The notes: generated by a model not told the origin, from the letters alone. Counted from the stretch's first letter, positions 8,502 to 18,049 are shown. The stretch is 64,000 bases of DNA from Terriglobia bacterium (GCA_023512135.1 JAIMAG010000001.1:310001-374000), one strand, 5' to 3'. A program made the numbers and translations.

Positions 8502-9713
8502 TCAGAACTCCCGCAGAATCCGGATCATGGCTTCGCGGTCCCGCACCGTCACCAGCGGATGCGTCGGCAAGGTGATCAGCCGACGCGCCAGCGATTCCGC
8601 AGCGGGACAATGGCACTGGGTAACCGACCAGTGCATTTGTGCCGCTGGAATGTCGCAAACTGCGCTGGGGTAGTATCCGCTCGCGCCCAGCCCGGCAGCT
8701 TGCAGACGCGCCAGGGCAGCTCGTCGAATCTCTTCACTCGCTGCGAGCACCGGCAGGCGGAGATACACCGGTTCGCTGCCCGGGAGCGGCTGGGGCAGTT
8801 GAAAACTCGAGCTGCCTTCCAGCGCAGCACACAGTGCCTGCGCGTTCGTTCGTCGAATCTGGTTGAGCCGCTCCAGCTCGGGCTGCATCTCGGCGAGCAA
8901 CGCTGCGGAGATGCTGCACAGTCGTGCTCGCGGAAAATCCGGCTGGTACTCCGTCACACCGAGCTTCAGGAAGGGGAGTGAGTCCGGCAACCAGTACAGC
9001 CCGGGGTGGAGCAGCAGTGCTCCGGCGAGCATCTGAGCGGCCACGGCGGCCGTGTGCGCCCACGAGGCCGGCGGCAACTGCGCCAGCTCTGCCTGGATGG
9101 CTTCGGCGATCGTTGCGTCCCGGGTCACGAGAATCCCGCCCTCGACCGCTGGCAGCGCCTTGCCCCGGCCCAGGCTGTAGAGGCCCACGTCTCCCATCGT
9201 GCCCGCCGGCTTTCCCTGAAGCGTGGCTCCCATGGCCTGGGCGGCATCGTCCACCACGAAGGCGCCTTTGGCGGCGGCAATCTGTCGGATGCGCGGAACA
9301 TCGCTCACCAGCCCCAGCAGGTTGCCTGCCACCACGCACAGCAGGTTTTTCTCCGGCAGAGACTCCAGATGGGCATAGTCGAAGTCGAGTGTTTCGGGCT
9401 GGATGTCGACCGGATGCATCTGCAGGCCGGCACGAGTCACAGCCGCCGGCACCGAAAAACAGGTGTACGCGGGTATGGCCACGACATTGCGCTCGGGCCG
9501 CAATCGGTGCAGCGCACGCAGCGCGACCCAGAGCGCTGTGCGGCCGGTGTTCACCGCGGAGACGTGCGGCACTGCCAGCCGGGACTCCAGAGCCCGCAGT
9601 GCGCGTTCGTGCGTTCCGTTGGCCGCCACGGCTTTGCTGAGGGCGGTCAGCAGAACCCGCCCGCCGAGTGGCACTCCCGCAGGTGGCAATCTCCTTGGCA
9701 TCGTTCCGTGCAT
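8502..9713 (-). CDS. DegT/DnrJ/EryC1/StrS-type PLP aminotransferase
   Basis: 403 residues of the sugar aminotransferase fold. NTGRTALWVALRAL binds the cofactor phosphate. FVVDDAAQAMGA carries the PLP-pyridine aspartate and glutamine. YSLGRGKALPAVEGG contains the expected Schiff-base lysine. Relatives transfer an amino group to keto-sugar nucleotides, so an amino sugar in the EPS is likely. The start codon directly follows the upstream stop (TGA-ATG at 9716-9711), giving tight coupling; an internal ATG at 9701 is an alternative. A 150-bp gap follows before the next operon gene. Confidence 0.85.
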   Translation of the reverse strand: MHGTMPRRLPPAGVPLGGRVLLTALSKAVAANGTHERALRALESRLAVPHVSAVNTGRTALWVALRALHRLRPERNVVAIPAYTCFSVPAAVTRAGLQMHPVDIQPETLDFDYAHLESLPEKNLLCVVAGNLLGLVSDVPRIRQIAAAKGAFVVDDAAQAMGATLQGKPAGTMGDVGLYSLGRGKALPAVEGGILVTRDATIAEAIQAELAQLPPASWAHTAAVAAQMLAGALLLHPGLYWLPDSLPFLKLGVTEYQPDFPRARLCSISAALLAEMQPELERLNQIRRTNAQALCAALEGSSSFQLPQPLPGSEPVYLRLPVLAASEEIRRAALARLQAAGLGASGYYPSAVCDIPAAQMHWSVTQCHCPAAESLARRLITLPTHPLVTVRDREAMIRILREF

Positions 9714-11096
9714 TCAGCGTGTGGTCGGTACCAGAAACTCTTCCTCAGACGTCTCGTCCACGCGGACTTTTTCGATTCGCGCAACCGGCTTGGGTCGAGC
9801 AGCAATGGTGTGCAGGCTGGTGCTCAGGCTCAGCAAGATCCAGATGTGCGGGTAGTACAGAACCGAAACGAATGCCGCACTGGCCATGAATCCGATCATC
9901 CCGAGATCAAGCCCGAGGGCCAAACAGTAGAAGAAGCTTTGCTTGCCGTCAGGGTCGGTAGCCAGAATGTGTTTTCGGGTCAGCGCGTTCTGTCGGAAGA
10001 ATAAAACGAACAAAAGAATCAGCGGCACCAGTCCCACCAGCCCCAGCTCGGTCAGCGCTTCGATGTAGACGCTGTGGGAGACGAACGGCCCGGGGTGAGG
10101 ATCGTTTTCGTTGTAGTGTTCGAAGCGAACGATCGGGTAGTTGTGCGGGCCCACCCCGAAGATCGGGTAGTCCCGGAACATCTTCAACCCTTGCTTCCAG
10201 AGGTAGATGCGGTGGCTGGCCGTTCCATCCTGTTCCCAGTTCATCCCGGATTCCACGCGGTCTTTGCTGGCCTCGGGCAAGAAGTAGATCACCCCGATGA
10301 CGACGATCACGACCATCATCAGCGCCGCGCTTTTTTTGGGATTCCGAAAGAGTGCGGCTGCGCCGGAGGCCAGTGCACCCACCAGCGCTCCCCGGGAACC
10401 ACAGACCAGAATCGCGGCCAGGAAGATCAACGTCGAAGCGAACAACATCATGCGGATCAGCTTGCTTTCCCGGGCGAAGAACAGATAGCCGGCCACGGGA
10501 AAGATCACGCACATCCCGACTCCGAAGTCGCTGGCATTGGAGAAGAAACCGGTCGAGCCCGCCCCCACACCGAATTTGGCCAGCGCCCAACCGGGCACAC
10601 CGGAAGCCAGCAACATGAGATAGCTGCGGACAACGAACTGCGCCATTTTCAGGTTCAGCAGGAGCAGCAGAAGCAGGAACACGCGCAGCCGCCAGTCATT
10701 GGTCAGCACCCGGGTGATCAGGAAATAGATCACCAGCCAGCGCAGAATGTCGAAAAATCCGGTCCAGGCCCGGTCGCTGTGCACAGCCAGCAACGTGACA
10801 AACAGTACGGAGATCAGAAACAACAGGAGCAGGCGGTCCATCCAGAGGGCGGCGGGGGGACGACGGGCAATTCCCCGCGGAGCCAGAATCCACCCGACGA
10901 TGCCGAGCGCCACCGCAATCTTTCCGACCTGCAGTGGCGCGAGTACGGGATACATCGCGCTCAAGCGGGTGTATTCCACCAGCAGGTAGAACAGCAGGCC
11001 GACGAATGCCAGGTCCCAGCGACGCTCTCGGGCAGGTCGCTCCCAGGCTGCCGGGACGGAATCCAGCGTCGTCTCGAATTGGACAGCCCGGCTCAC
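9714..11096 (-). CDS. O-antigen ligase-like membrane protein
   Basis: 460 residues with about ten hydrophobic segments and the Wzy_C/O-antigen ligase signature: VCGSRGALVGALASG in one loop, and the large periplasmic loop containing HRIYLWKQGLKMFRDYPIFGVGPHNYP. This family moves lipid-linked glycans to an acceptor or polymerises repeat units in the periplasm. In PEP-CTERM loci such proteins are suspected of polymerising the EPS or glycosylating sorted proteins. No other polymerase is visible in the operon, so it may be the Wzy. The start is GTG at 11096, overlapping the upstream stop by one base (TAGTG). The open frame continues upstream to 11384 inside the next gene and is ignored there. Confidence 0.85.
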   Translation of the reverse strand: MSRAVQFETTLDSVPAAWERPARERRWDLAFVGLLFYLLVEYTRLSAMYPVLAPLQVGKIAVALGIVGWILAPRGIARRPPAALWMDRLLLLFLISVLFVTLLAVHSDRAWTGFFDILRWLVIYFLITRVLTNDWRLRVFLLLLLLLNLKMAQFVVRSYLMLLASGVPGWALAKFGVGAGSTGFFSNASDFGVGMCVIFPVAGYLFFARESKLIRMMLFASTLIFLAAILVCGSRGALVGALASGAAALFRNPKKSAALMMVVIVVIGVIYFLPEASKDRVESGMNWEQDGTASHRIYLWKQGLKMFRDYPIFGVGPHNYPIVRFEHYNENDPHPGPFVSHSVYIEALTELGLVGLVPLILLFVLFFRQNALTRKHILATDPDGKQSFFYCLALGLDLGMIGFMASAAFVSVLYYPHIWILLSLSTSLHTIAARPKPVARIEKVRVDETSEEEFLVPTTR

Positions 11097-12466
11097 TACC
11101 GACTCCCGCGGCCCAGCACTACGGTCTTGATCGTTTGCAGAACGATGTACAGATCCAACGAGAGGGAAATGTTCTTGATGTAGTAGAGGTCGTAGCGGAG
11201 CTTTTCCTTCGATTCTTCTATCGATGCACCGTAGTGGTAGTTGATCTGCGCCCAGCCGGTGATGCCCGGCCGAATGATATGCCGCAGATGGTAGTAGGGA
11301 ATGTGCGCAGTGAGTTTTTCGACGAACTCCGGCCGCTCCGGGCGCGGTCCGACGAACCCCATGTCGCCACGGAGCACGTTCCACAGTTGAGGGAGTTCGT
11401 CGAGCCGCGTCTTGCGCAGGAAGCGTCCCACGGGTGTGATCCGCGGGTCGTTGTCGCCGGCCCAGGTCGGTCCGACGTCGGCTTCGGCGTCTGCGCGCAT
11501 CGTGCGGAATTTGTAGCAGTAGAACACGCGGCCGAACTGTCCGACACGTCGTTGCCGGTAGAAGACGGGTCCCGGCGAGGTGAACCGGATGGCCAGGGCG
11601 ATCAGCGGAATCAGGGGAAGCACCAGGATCAGCAGCGCCAGCGAAATCAGAATCGAGACCAGACGACGCACCAGCAGAAACGTCGAATTCAAGCGGAAGC
11701 CCTCGGAAAAAATCAGCCAGCTGGGATACAGCTGGTCCACTTCGATTTTTCCGGAGACTTTCTCCAGCAATGCGGTGGCGTCGTCAATTTTGACGCCCTG
11801 CAGTCGCAGCTCCAGCAATTCCCGCACGGGCATGATGCTGCGCCGATCTTCCAGCGCAACAATCACGCGGTCCACACGCGCATAGCGCGCCAGCTCGGTC
11901 AGCCGATGTCCTAGCGTCTCGCGGTTCAGCGAGCCGTTTTGCAGAGCGCCGGCCCAGCCGATCACCTCCATACCCAGTTCGGGGCGCGTGCGCAGGGTTT
12001 CGACCAGACGCTGGGCACGCTCGCCGCTGCCGAGCACATAGACGCGTTCGCGCAGGAACGACTTCTGCAACAGCCACTCAAAAAACCGGCGCCAGGAGAG
12101 CAATCCCGCCGTTGCCAGCAGTAGTCCGATCGTGAACACGTTGTTTCCGATCAGGAACGCCGGAAACAGATAAGTGACCATGGCCAGCAGCAGCGAGAGT
12201 CCGCCCAGCGCGAACAGCAGCCGTATGTACAGTTCGTTCCGGTCCCGCTGCAGATCGTACAGATCGAAGTAGTAGAAGCCGAGCAGGGCCAGACCGCTCA
12301 CCGCCAGCACCTTCGCCACGCCGTTTTCGTAGTTCAGGATGAGGTAGGCGTCGGAACCACAACAGATCACGACGGCCAGCAACAACGAGGCGGCCAGGAT
12401 CAAAGCCTCGGTGCCGACCAGCACCAGCGTCCGAGTCGGATAGTAAACACTGAACAGTCGAATCAC
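11096..12466 (-). CDS. Undecaprenyl-phosphate glycosylphosphotransferase, PEP-CTERM/EpsB type
   Basis: 456 residues. An N-terminal block of four or five membrane helices is followed by a CoA-binding-like nucleotide fold (RVYVLGSGERAQRLVE). The C-terminal bacterial sugar transferase domain has FYRQRRVGQFGRVFYCYKFR, LRKTRLDELPQLWNVL and MGFVGPRPERPEFV. It transfers a sugar-1-phosphate from a UDP-sugar to undecaprenyl phosphate and so starts the EPS repeat unit. Architecture and neighbours match the PEP-CTERM-associated subfamily known as TIGR03013. It is a sensible first committed step of this operon. Confidence 0.92.
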   Translation of the reverse strand: MIRLFSVYYPTRTLVLVGTEALILAASLLLAVVICCGSDAYLILNYENGVAKVLAVSGLALLGFYYFDLYDLQRDRNELYIRLLFALGGLSLLLAMVTYLFPAFLIGNNVFTIGLLLATAGLLSWRRFFEWLLQKSFLRERVYVLGSGERAQRLVETLRTRPELGMEVIGWAGALQNGSLNRETLGHRLTELARYARVDRVIVALEDRRSIMPVRELLELRLQGVKIDDATALLEKVSGKIEVDQLYPSWLIFSEGFRLNSTFLLVRRLVSILISLALLILVLPLIPLIALAIRFTSPGPVFYRQRRVGQFGRVFYCYKFRTMRADAEADVGPTWAGDNDPRITPVGRFLRKTRLDELPQLWNVLRGDMGFVGPRPERPEFVEKLTAHIPYYHLRHIIRPGITGWAQINYHYGASIEESKEKLRYDLYYIKNISLSLDLYIVLQTIKTVVLGRGSR

Positions 12467-12473
12467 GGCTGTC

Positions 12474-13373
12474 CTAGTCCTTCCGTTTCCCGTTCTGGGG
12501 ATACCGATACTGGTAGTAGGAGCCGTAGCTGGCTGCTGGGGGCACGCAGTTCAGCACGGCTCCCAGCAGCGGTTTATCGCGAAATTCCTGCCGCACCTTC
12601 TGGGCCAGGTCGAACGGCGTTTGCGCTGCGCGCACCACCAGCAACACGCCATCGGCCAGCCCCGCCAGCAGCGCCGCGTCGGAGACGGGAATCGCGGGCG
12701 GCGAATCGATGACAATCCAGTCGAACAGCGGCGCCATCTGCTGGAGCAATTCCCGCAAGCGTCCATTGATGAGCAGTTCGTTCGGATTGGAAGCCGAGCG
12801 TCCACCCGGGATGAAGAACAGATTGCCCTGCGGACTCCGCTGCACGATCGAGAACAGGTCAGCATCGCCGCGCAAGTAATCGCTCAGGCCGGGGTACAGA
12901 TTCGTGCCGAGCGAAAGGTGCAGCCGCGACCAGCGCAGGTCGGCGTCGATCAGCAGCACGCGCCGCTCGTGCTGACGCACGAACACCTGCGCCAGATTGG
13001 CGGCCACGAAGCTTTTCCCCTCGGCGGGCAGCGCACTGGTAATCAGCAGCGTTTTCAGCGGGTGTTTTTCTCGCACTTTGTAGAGTCGTGCACGCAGGGT
13101 GCGGAACTCTTCGGTGCCGGCGCTGTGGCTGTGCGGCTGCAGGAACAGCATCGTTTTCGGGTCCGGATGCCACTCCCCCTGCGGACAGCGCTCGAGCAGC
13201 GTCTCCAGGGTCAGGGGGGCCGGCTCGGTGGCCGGGGCTTCGGCCGCTGGCGTCGCCCGTTCAAACGGGACCGCGGTGGACTCGAACCGGGCGGACACAC
13301 TGGTCTCCGACTGTGCCTGCTGCGCCGCTCGCTCCATTTCTGCTCGTTTCAGGGCTTCGTGAATCCGGCTCAT
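12474..13373 (-). CDS. Tyrosine autokinase, CpsD/BY-kinase of EPS locus
   Basis: 299 residues. The N-terminus MSRIHEALKRAEMERAAQQ is the standard lead of PEP-CTERM-locus tyrosine kinases. The kinase core has Walker A TSALPAEGKSF, Walker A' VLLIDADLRWSR and Walker B IVIDSPPAI. A tyrosine-rich tail (YGSYYQYRY) ends the protein and is the likely autophosphorylation cluster. These enzymes control chain length with the Wzz-type partner by cycling their phosphorylation state. Here the cytoplasmic kinase is separate from the membrane component (14337-15872), as in Gram-positive systems. Its start overlaps the ATPase stop by 4 bp (ATGA). Confidence 0.9.
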   Translation of the reverse strand: MSRIHEALKRAEMERAAQQAQSETSVSARFESTAVPFERATPAAEAPATEPAPLTLETLLERCPQGEWHPDPKTMLFLQPHSHSAGTEEFRTLRARLYKVREKHPLKTLLITSALPAEGKSFVAANLAQVFVRQHERRVLLIDADLRWSRLHLSLGTNLYPGLSDYLRGDADLFSIVQRSPQGNLFFIPGGRSASNPNELLINGRLRELLQQMAPLFDWIVIDSPPAIPVSDAALLAGLADGVLLVVRAAQTPFDLAQKVRQEFRDKPLLGAVLNCVPPAASYGSYYQYRYPQNGKRKD

Positions 13374-14326
13374 AGCTTCCTTTCCCGCGGAGTTGCCGGC
13401 GGTTCTTCTGGCGTGCGCATCTGGTCCACCAGGGTAGCCAGCGCCTTCAGGGCTTCCATCAGGGTGAGGTTTTCACCGTTCGATCGGTCGGGGACTTTGG
13501 GCGCCACCGGCTCGATCCGGTCCAGATCGAATTCCCGCGCCACTTCGCTGATGGTTTCTGCGCCGATGTTTTCCTTGCCGTCAACGAACGCGCTGATCAG
13601 GGCGTGCTCGCACAGCAGGTTGATCACCCGCGGAATGCCGCGCGAGTACCGATGGATTGCTTCCAACGCGTCCGGCAGGAAGATGGTTCGGCCGTCGCTG
13701 CCCGCAATCCGCAACCGTTCGTGGATGTATCCCCGGGTTTCCTCGAGATTCAGCGGGTGCGTTTTTGCGCGCAGGGTGATCCGCTGGCGCAACTGGCGCA
13801 GTTGCGGTTGATTGAGTTTTTCCTCCAGTTCCGGCTGCCCTGCCAGGACAATCTGGAGCAGCTTTTCGGTCGCAGTCTCCAGATTGGTCAGCAGGCGGAT
13901 CTCTTCCAAAACCTGGGGCGAAAGGTTCTGCGCTTCATCGACGACCAGCACGGCGGTTTCGCCGGCCTTGTAGCGGTCGAGCAGCCACTGGTTCAGCTTG
14001 AGCAGCACCTGGCTTTTCTGCTTCGTATCGCACGGGATGCCGAAATCGGCCATCATGAAGTCGAAAAACTGCGAAACATTCAGCCGGGAATTGAACACGA
14101 ATGCTGTGGCCACTCGCTCGCGACGCAGCCAGTCCAAGAGTTTGTTCAGCAGCGTAGTTTTTCCGGTGCCGACTTCGCCGGTCAGCAGAATGAATCCCTT
14201 GCGGCTCTGGATGCCGTAGGTGAGGCAGGCCAGAGCCTCCTGCGTGTGCCGCGTCAGGAACAGATAGCGCGGGTCCGGATTGACGTTGAACGGATTCTCT
14301 TGCAGACCGAAATGTTTTTTGTACAT
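13370..14326 (-). CDS. ExeA/XrtA-associated AAA ATPase
   Basis: 318 residues starting MYKKHFGLQENPFNVNPDPR, the hallmark of the ExeA-like family. Walker A is LLTGEVGTGKTTLLN and Walker B is AVLVVDEAQNLS. A C-terminal helical domain carries the conserved GIPRVINLLCEHAL. In PEP-CTERM loci this subfamily (TIGR03015) is called a putative secretion ATPase; its exact role is unproven. The ATG at 14326 fits the family start; an open stretch up to 14638 lies inside the upstream gene. It is 10 bp from the Wzz-type gene and overlaps the autokinase gene by 4 bp. Confidence 0.9.
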   Translation of the reverse strand: MYKKHFGLQENPFNVNPDPRYLFLTRHTQEALACLTYGIQSRKGFILLTGEVGTGKTTLLNKLLDWLRRERVATAFVFNSRLNVSQFFDFMMADFGIPCDTKQKSQVLLKLNQWLLDRYKAGETAVLVVDEAQNLSPQVLEEIRLLTNLETATEKLLQIVLAGQPELEEKLNQPQLRQLRQRITLRAKTHPLNLEETRGYIHERLRIAGSDGRTIFLPDALEAIHRYSRGIPRVINLLCEHALISAFVDGKENIGAETISEVAREFDLDRIEPVAPKVPDRSNGENLTLMEALKALATLVDQMRTPEEPPATPRERKL

Positions 14327-14336
14327 CAGTTCGCCC

Positions 14337-15872
14337 TCAGACCCGTGCCTGTTGTGCGTGCGACGGAGGTCGCACTCGCGCCACTTCCTTCTTCCAGAAG
14401 CGGGAAGGCTTGCCGTTGGCCTCTTGCACCACGGGCAGCAGCGCCAGCGTGGGCAGCCCGAGCAGCGCCTGGATATCGCGTTCGTTGCGGATGGATTTGT
14501 CCCGCATCTCGAGCAGCACGGCAATGCCCCCGCCCAGCACCAACCCGGCCAGCAATCCACCCAGTGCGAATTGCAAGCGGTTCGGGTAGGAAGGCCGCTC
14601 GGGTAGATTGGCCGGGTCCATGATCCGGAATTGCTCACCCTGCTGGTCGCGTTCGAGCGCTTGTCCCATCTCGGATTGCGCCTTTTTGGCCAGCAGTTCG
14701 TTGTAGAACCGCTGTGCGGTGTCGTAGTCGCGCGTCAATTCCTTGTACTGCTGCTCCACCATCGGACTGAGCTGCACTCGCGCCTGATAGACCTTGATCT
14801 GCTCCTGGAGCCGTTCCTGCTCCCGGGTTTTTTCCCGGATGGTCAGATCGAGCTGCCGGATTTGACTCCGCAACTGCTGGATTTGTGGCGGCTCAATCAG
14901 GCGGCTGCTTTGCCCTTCGGTTTCCACAGGCGGATTGGCTTCCGCTTCGGCGATTCTTCGCTCCAGGTCTGCGATGGTTTGCTTCATGTGCGTCACATCG
15001 GGGTGGTTTTCCGTGTAGCGCGCTTGCAGATCGATCAACTGTTTTTTGCGCAGCTCCAGCTCGTCCTGCAGCGTGCGTGGATTCGTGCCGAGCTGCGTGC
15101 TCTGCCAAGCCGCCAGTTGCTGCTGCAACTGGGTTTCCGCAAACGACTTTTCCTGCTGGGCGCGGTTGATCATCTGCGTGACGGCTTCGAGCTGAGTGTT
15201 CAGACCCATCAGTAGGTTCAGATTCGTCTGCTCCTGTCCCGGGAGTTGTCCGATGTAGCGCCGCTTGAATTCGGCGAGCCGGGCATCTTCGGCGTCCAGC
15301 TTCGCCTTGGCCTCGTCCAGCTGCTTCTGCAAAAACGCCGTGGTCTGCTGGGCACGGCTCTCGCGCCATTTCAGGTTTTCCTCCATGAACATGGAGGTGA
15401 TCTGCTGGCAGATCTGCTGCGCCAGATGCGCGTCGGACCACGTGAAGCTGATGTAGAACCCCGGCAGCCCCTGGCCCCCGCCCGCCCCGGCAAGCGTTTG
15501 CACGGGGGTCACTTTGATGGCCTGGCGCAGCCGGTTGATCAGATCCTCGAGCGGTACCTGCGCCTTTTGTTCTTCGCTGAACAGCGGGTAACGGTCGATC
15601 AACGGCTGCAGCCGTGAACGGCTCAGGATCTGCTCCCGCATCGTGCCCAGGCGCTGATTCAGCTCGTCGGTGATCACCGGGGGCACGAACCGGTCGGGCA
15701 CCTTCTGCTGTTCCACCAGCACCAGCGTTTGCGAGGTGTACTGATCCTGGATCGTCAGCGAGTACCCGAACGATCCTGCGCACACCAGCACCGCCGGGAT
15801 GACAATGATCCAGATGCGCCGCCAGGCAATCTCCAGATATTCTTCGATCGTCAATTCACGATGTCCGAGCAT
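14337..15872 (-). CDS. Wzz-type polysaccharide chain-length determinant, PEP-CTERM subfamily
   Basis: 511 residues. It starts MLGHRELTIEEYLEIAWRRI and has one N-terminal membrane helix (IIVIPAVLVCAGSFGYSL). A long periplasmic coiled coil rich in Q, E and R spans roughly residues 160-400. A proline-rich segment (DPANLPERPSYPN) precedes the second membrane helix (FALGGLLAGLVLGGGIAVLL). This is the PCP fold that sets polymer length and spans the periplasm together with Wza and the tyrosine kinase. The domain order matches TIGR03007. There is no kinase domain here, consistent with the separate kinase at 12474. Confidence 0.92.
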   Translation of the reverse strand: MLGHRELTIEEYLEIAWRRIWIIVIPAVLVCAGSFGYSLTIQDQYTSQTLVLVEQQKVPDRFVPPVITDELNQRLGTMREQILSRSRLQPLIDRYPLFSEEQKAQVPLEDLINRLRQAIKVTPVQTLAGAGGGQGLPGFYISFTWSDAHLAQQICQQITSMFMEENLKWRESRAQQTTAFLQKQLDEAKAKLDAEDARLAEFKRRYIGQLPGQEQTNLNLLMGLNTQLEAVTQMINRAQQEKSFAETQLQQQLAAWQSTQLGTNPRTLQDELELRKKQLIDLQARYTENHPDVTHMKQTIADLERRIAEAEANPPVETEGQSSRLIEPPQIQQLRSQIRQLDLTIREKTREQERLQEQIKVYQARVQLSPMVEQQYKELTRDYDTAQRFYNELLAKKAQSEMGQALERDQQGEQFRIMDPANLPERPSYPNRLQFALGGLLAGLVLGGGIAVLLEMRDKSIRNERDIQALLGLPTLALLPVVQEANGKPSRFWKKEVARVRPPSHAQQARV

Positions 15873-15926
15873 GGTTCCCCGATTTTTGGATGGCGGGAGG
15901 TTTTTCTCTCCCGCATCTTCGATGCA

Positions 15927-17390
15927 CTATTCGATTTCAATCGGCCGGTAGCCGAACCGGAATCCGATTCCGAACATATGCCGCAGCATCACTCGCCCGC
16001 ACTCCGTTCCCACACAGATGGGGAAGCTGGACTGCTGTCGCTGCACGTCGTAGCTGAAGAAAATATCCGTGTAGCGTCCCAGGGGCCGTCCGAAGCTCAT
16101 GCCGCCCAGAACCGAGTGGAACCGTCGGCCGTCGGTCCCGCGCACAGCGAGTTCTGCATTCCGCGAGTAGGCCAGTCGCGTGTTCCAGCCCCAATGCCGG
16201 GTAAGCTGCCGGTTCCAACCCAGCTCCACGTGGTGAGTCCGGGCACCGGTGAAGACGCCCGAGCCACCGTTCAAGAAGTGGTAGTACGAAAGATAGAGCG
16301 TGCTGCGTTGGAACAGATAGTTCAGCACGCCGCGCACCGACCAGGAGAGCCGCTCGTTCCGCAACCCGCCCGGCGCCGACTGGATCAGCAGGTCCGGGCC
16401 GCCCGAAATCACCAGAGCCATGCGATCGCTGATCTGGTGCCCATAGCCTAGGTGCAGGTTGTGCGAGGTCACCACCAGATCCGAACCAATGAACCAGAAC
16501 CGACCATGCGTGTATCCGACGGCCAGGGTGTCCTGGGGGCTGATCAGATAGTTGTAGCCGGCAGAGAAATTGGCGCTGCGTCCATCCAGCAGGTCGCCAT
16601 CCAGAAAATGCAGCACGCCGAAGGCCCCTGAAGCTGTTATCGAGCTGCGCCGCGTCAACTGCCGCAGCACCTGTCCGACCGCTGCGTTGCTGATCCGCCG
16701 GCTGTCCCCGCTGAAGAAATCCTGGCTGGGCAACAGGGATGTGTTCAGGATAGGGCCGCCTTCTCCCAATCCATGGCCGATGCCGATATCCCCCGGATTC
16801 AGCAATCCACCCGCGGGCAGACCGAAGGCCGATTCCGGCAGCAGGGAGAAGTAGTCGCTGAGCAGAAACTGCCAGTTGCGTAAGGTGATTCGTTGCGTGA
16901 ATCCGGCCTGGTGAAAGAACCGGTTCCGGTCCCCGGCCTCGGTGCGGCGATTCGGGATCAGCCCGCCGCCCGAGTAGTGTGCGGTGAGCTGATAGTTCCG
17001 CCAGAGGCGATCCACGGTGATGCCGGCGTTGAACAGACTGTAGGAGAACAGATCCGCGTCGCCGACGGTTACGCCGCGCCGGTTTGTGTCCACGGTCTGG
17101 CTCAGGTGCAGATGAGGAACAAAGTAGCTCCGGGTCTGCCCCATCCGCTGCAGGGTGACGGCTTCGACGCCCGTCAGCGGCGGCGGGGTTTCCGTCTGCT
17201 GCCGCGCAGGCAGAGACTCTTCCTGATTGCGAGCCGCACTGGTGCTTTCCCGTTGCTCCACTGGCCCGTACGGCTCGACGCGGTTGCTGACGCGCGGGTC
17301 GCGGCTCGGCTCTTTCTGCTGGGCCGTTGCCTGGGGGACGCAGAGCAGCAGTCCAAAGGTGATGCCTGCCACCAACAATTTCCGTGTCAT
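15927..17390 (-). CDS. Outer-membrane beta-barrel of EPS locus
   Basis: 487 residues. The signal peptide is MTRKLLVAGITFGLLLCVPQATAQ (positions 1-23). A low-complexity, charged linker follows, then many alternating amphipathic strands rich in Y, F, G and R, ending near FGYRPIEIE. The length and location, between Wza-like and Wzz-like genes, resemble the uncharacterised barrel found in PEP-CTERM EPS operons, possibly TIGR03016. It may form or support the EPS exit pore, but this is inference. The start at 17390 has a strong Shine-Dalgarno (GGGGGAGAG); a longer frame to 17534 reaches into the upstream gene. Confidence 0.78.
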   Translation of the reverse strand: MTRKLLVAGITFGLLLCVPQATAQQKEPSRDPRVSNRVEPYGPVEQRESTSAARNQEESLPARQQTETPPPLTGVEAVTLQRMGQTRSYFVPHLHLSQTVDTNRRGVTVGDADLFSYSLFNAGITVDRLWRNYQLTAHYSGGGLIPNRRTEAGDRNRFFHQAGFTQRITLRNWQFLLSDYFSLLPESAFGLPAGGLLNPGDIGIGHGLGEGGPILNTSLLPSQDFFSGDSRRISNAAVGQVLRQLTRRSSITASGAFGVLHFLDGDLLDGRSANFSAGYNYLISPQDTLAVGYTHGRFWFIGSDLVVTSHNLHLGYGHQISDRMALVISGGPDLLIQSAPGGLRNERLSWSVRGVLNYLFQRSTLYLSYYHFLNGGSGVFTGARTHHVELGWNRQLTRHWGWNTRLAYSRNAELAVRGTDGRRFHSVLGGMSFGRPLGRYTDIFFSYDVQRQQSSFPICVGTECGRVMLRHMFGIGFRFGYRPIEIE

Positions 17391-17400
17391 CTCTCCCCCT

Positions 17401-18018
17401 TTACGGGACGACAATCGTGTCGCCCGGTTTGAGTTCGATGTTCTGTTCGGTCCGCTTTCCCTTGAGCACATCCTTGTACTTGAACGGGTACCGCACCTGC
17501 TGGCCACCTTCGTTTCGCAGGACGTAGATTTCATTCAGATTCGCCCACTGCGAGAATCCACCGGCACCCGAGAGCGCCTGCAGCACGGTCATTCCGGGCA
17601 GCAGCGGGTATGCGCCCGGGCGGCTCACTTCGCCCAGCACGTAGAAGTGGCGACTGTTGATCTCGGTGACGATCACCGTCACCTGGGGGTCGGCGATGAA
17701 TTTCTTCAGTCCGAGGGTGATGCTCTCGGCCAGCTCCATCGGGGTCAGACCGGCGGCCTGCACGTCGTTCAGCAGCGGCAGGGAAATTTTCCCGTCCGGG
17801 CGCACCGGCACGGTGCGCGTGATCTCCGGCTCCTTCCACACACTGATGGTCAGCACATCCTGCGGGCCAATCCGATAGTCAGCGGAGGGCCCCGGCGCGG
17901 ACATACGTGCTCCATTTCCGTTGCCCGGGGATTCTGCCCTGGTGCGATTGCTGGTCTGCTGTGCCGGAAGCGGTGCTACGGTCAGCAGCAGCACAAGCAG
18001 CAGTGTTCTGATTCGCAT
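17401..18018 (-). CDS. Wza-like polysaccharide export protein (SLBB/Poly_export)
   Basis: 205 residues. The signal peptide is MRIRTLLLVLLLTVAPLPAQQ. The Poly_export motif YRIGPQDVLTISVWKEPE is followed by an SLBB domain (HFYVLGEVSRPGAYPLLPGMTVLQALS) and the terminal IELKPGDTIVVP. Known relatives form the outer-membrane or periplasmic part of the EPS translocon. This is a short, single-SLBB version without a visible lipobox or a C-terminal helix, so the pore may need the barrel encoded next to it. The ATG at 18018 has AAGGAG eight bases upstream; the extra in-frame residues to 18069 overlap the regulator gene and are discounted. Confidence 0.9.
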   Translation of the reverse strand: MRIRTLLLVLLLTVAPLPAQQTSNRTRAESPGNGNGARMSAPGPSADYRIGPQDVLTISVWKEPEITRTVPVRPDGKISLPLLNDVQAAGLTPMELAESITLGLKKFIADPQVTVIVTEINSRHFYVLGEVSRPGAYPLLPGMTVLQALSGAGGFSQWANLNEIYVLRNEGGQQVRYPFKYKDVLKGKRTEQNIELKPGDTIVVP

Positions 18019-18049
18019 AGTTCGCACTCCTTTTCTTCCTTGTGGTTCC

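Noticed and set aside
7386-8981. 531-residue plus-strand open frame antisense to GT4 and DegT genes
   Set aside because: No start signal and no domains; the minus-strand frames carry clear family motifs.
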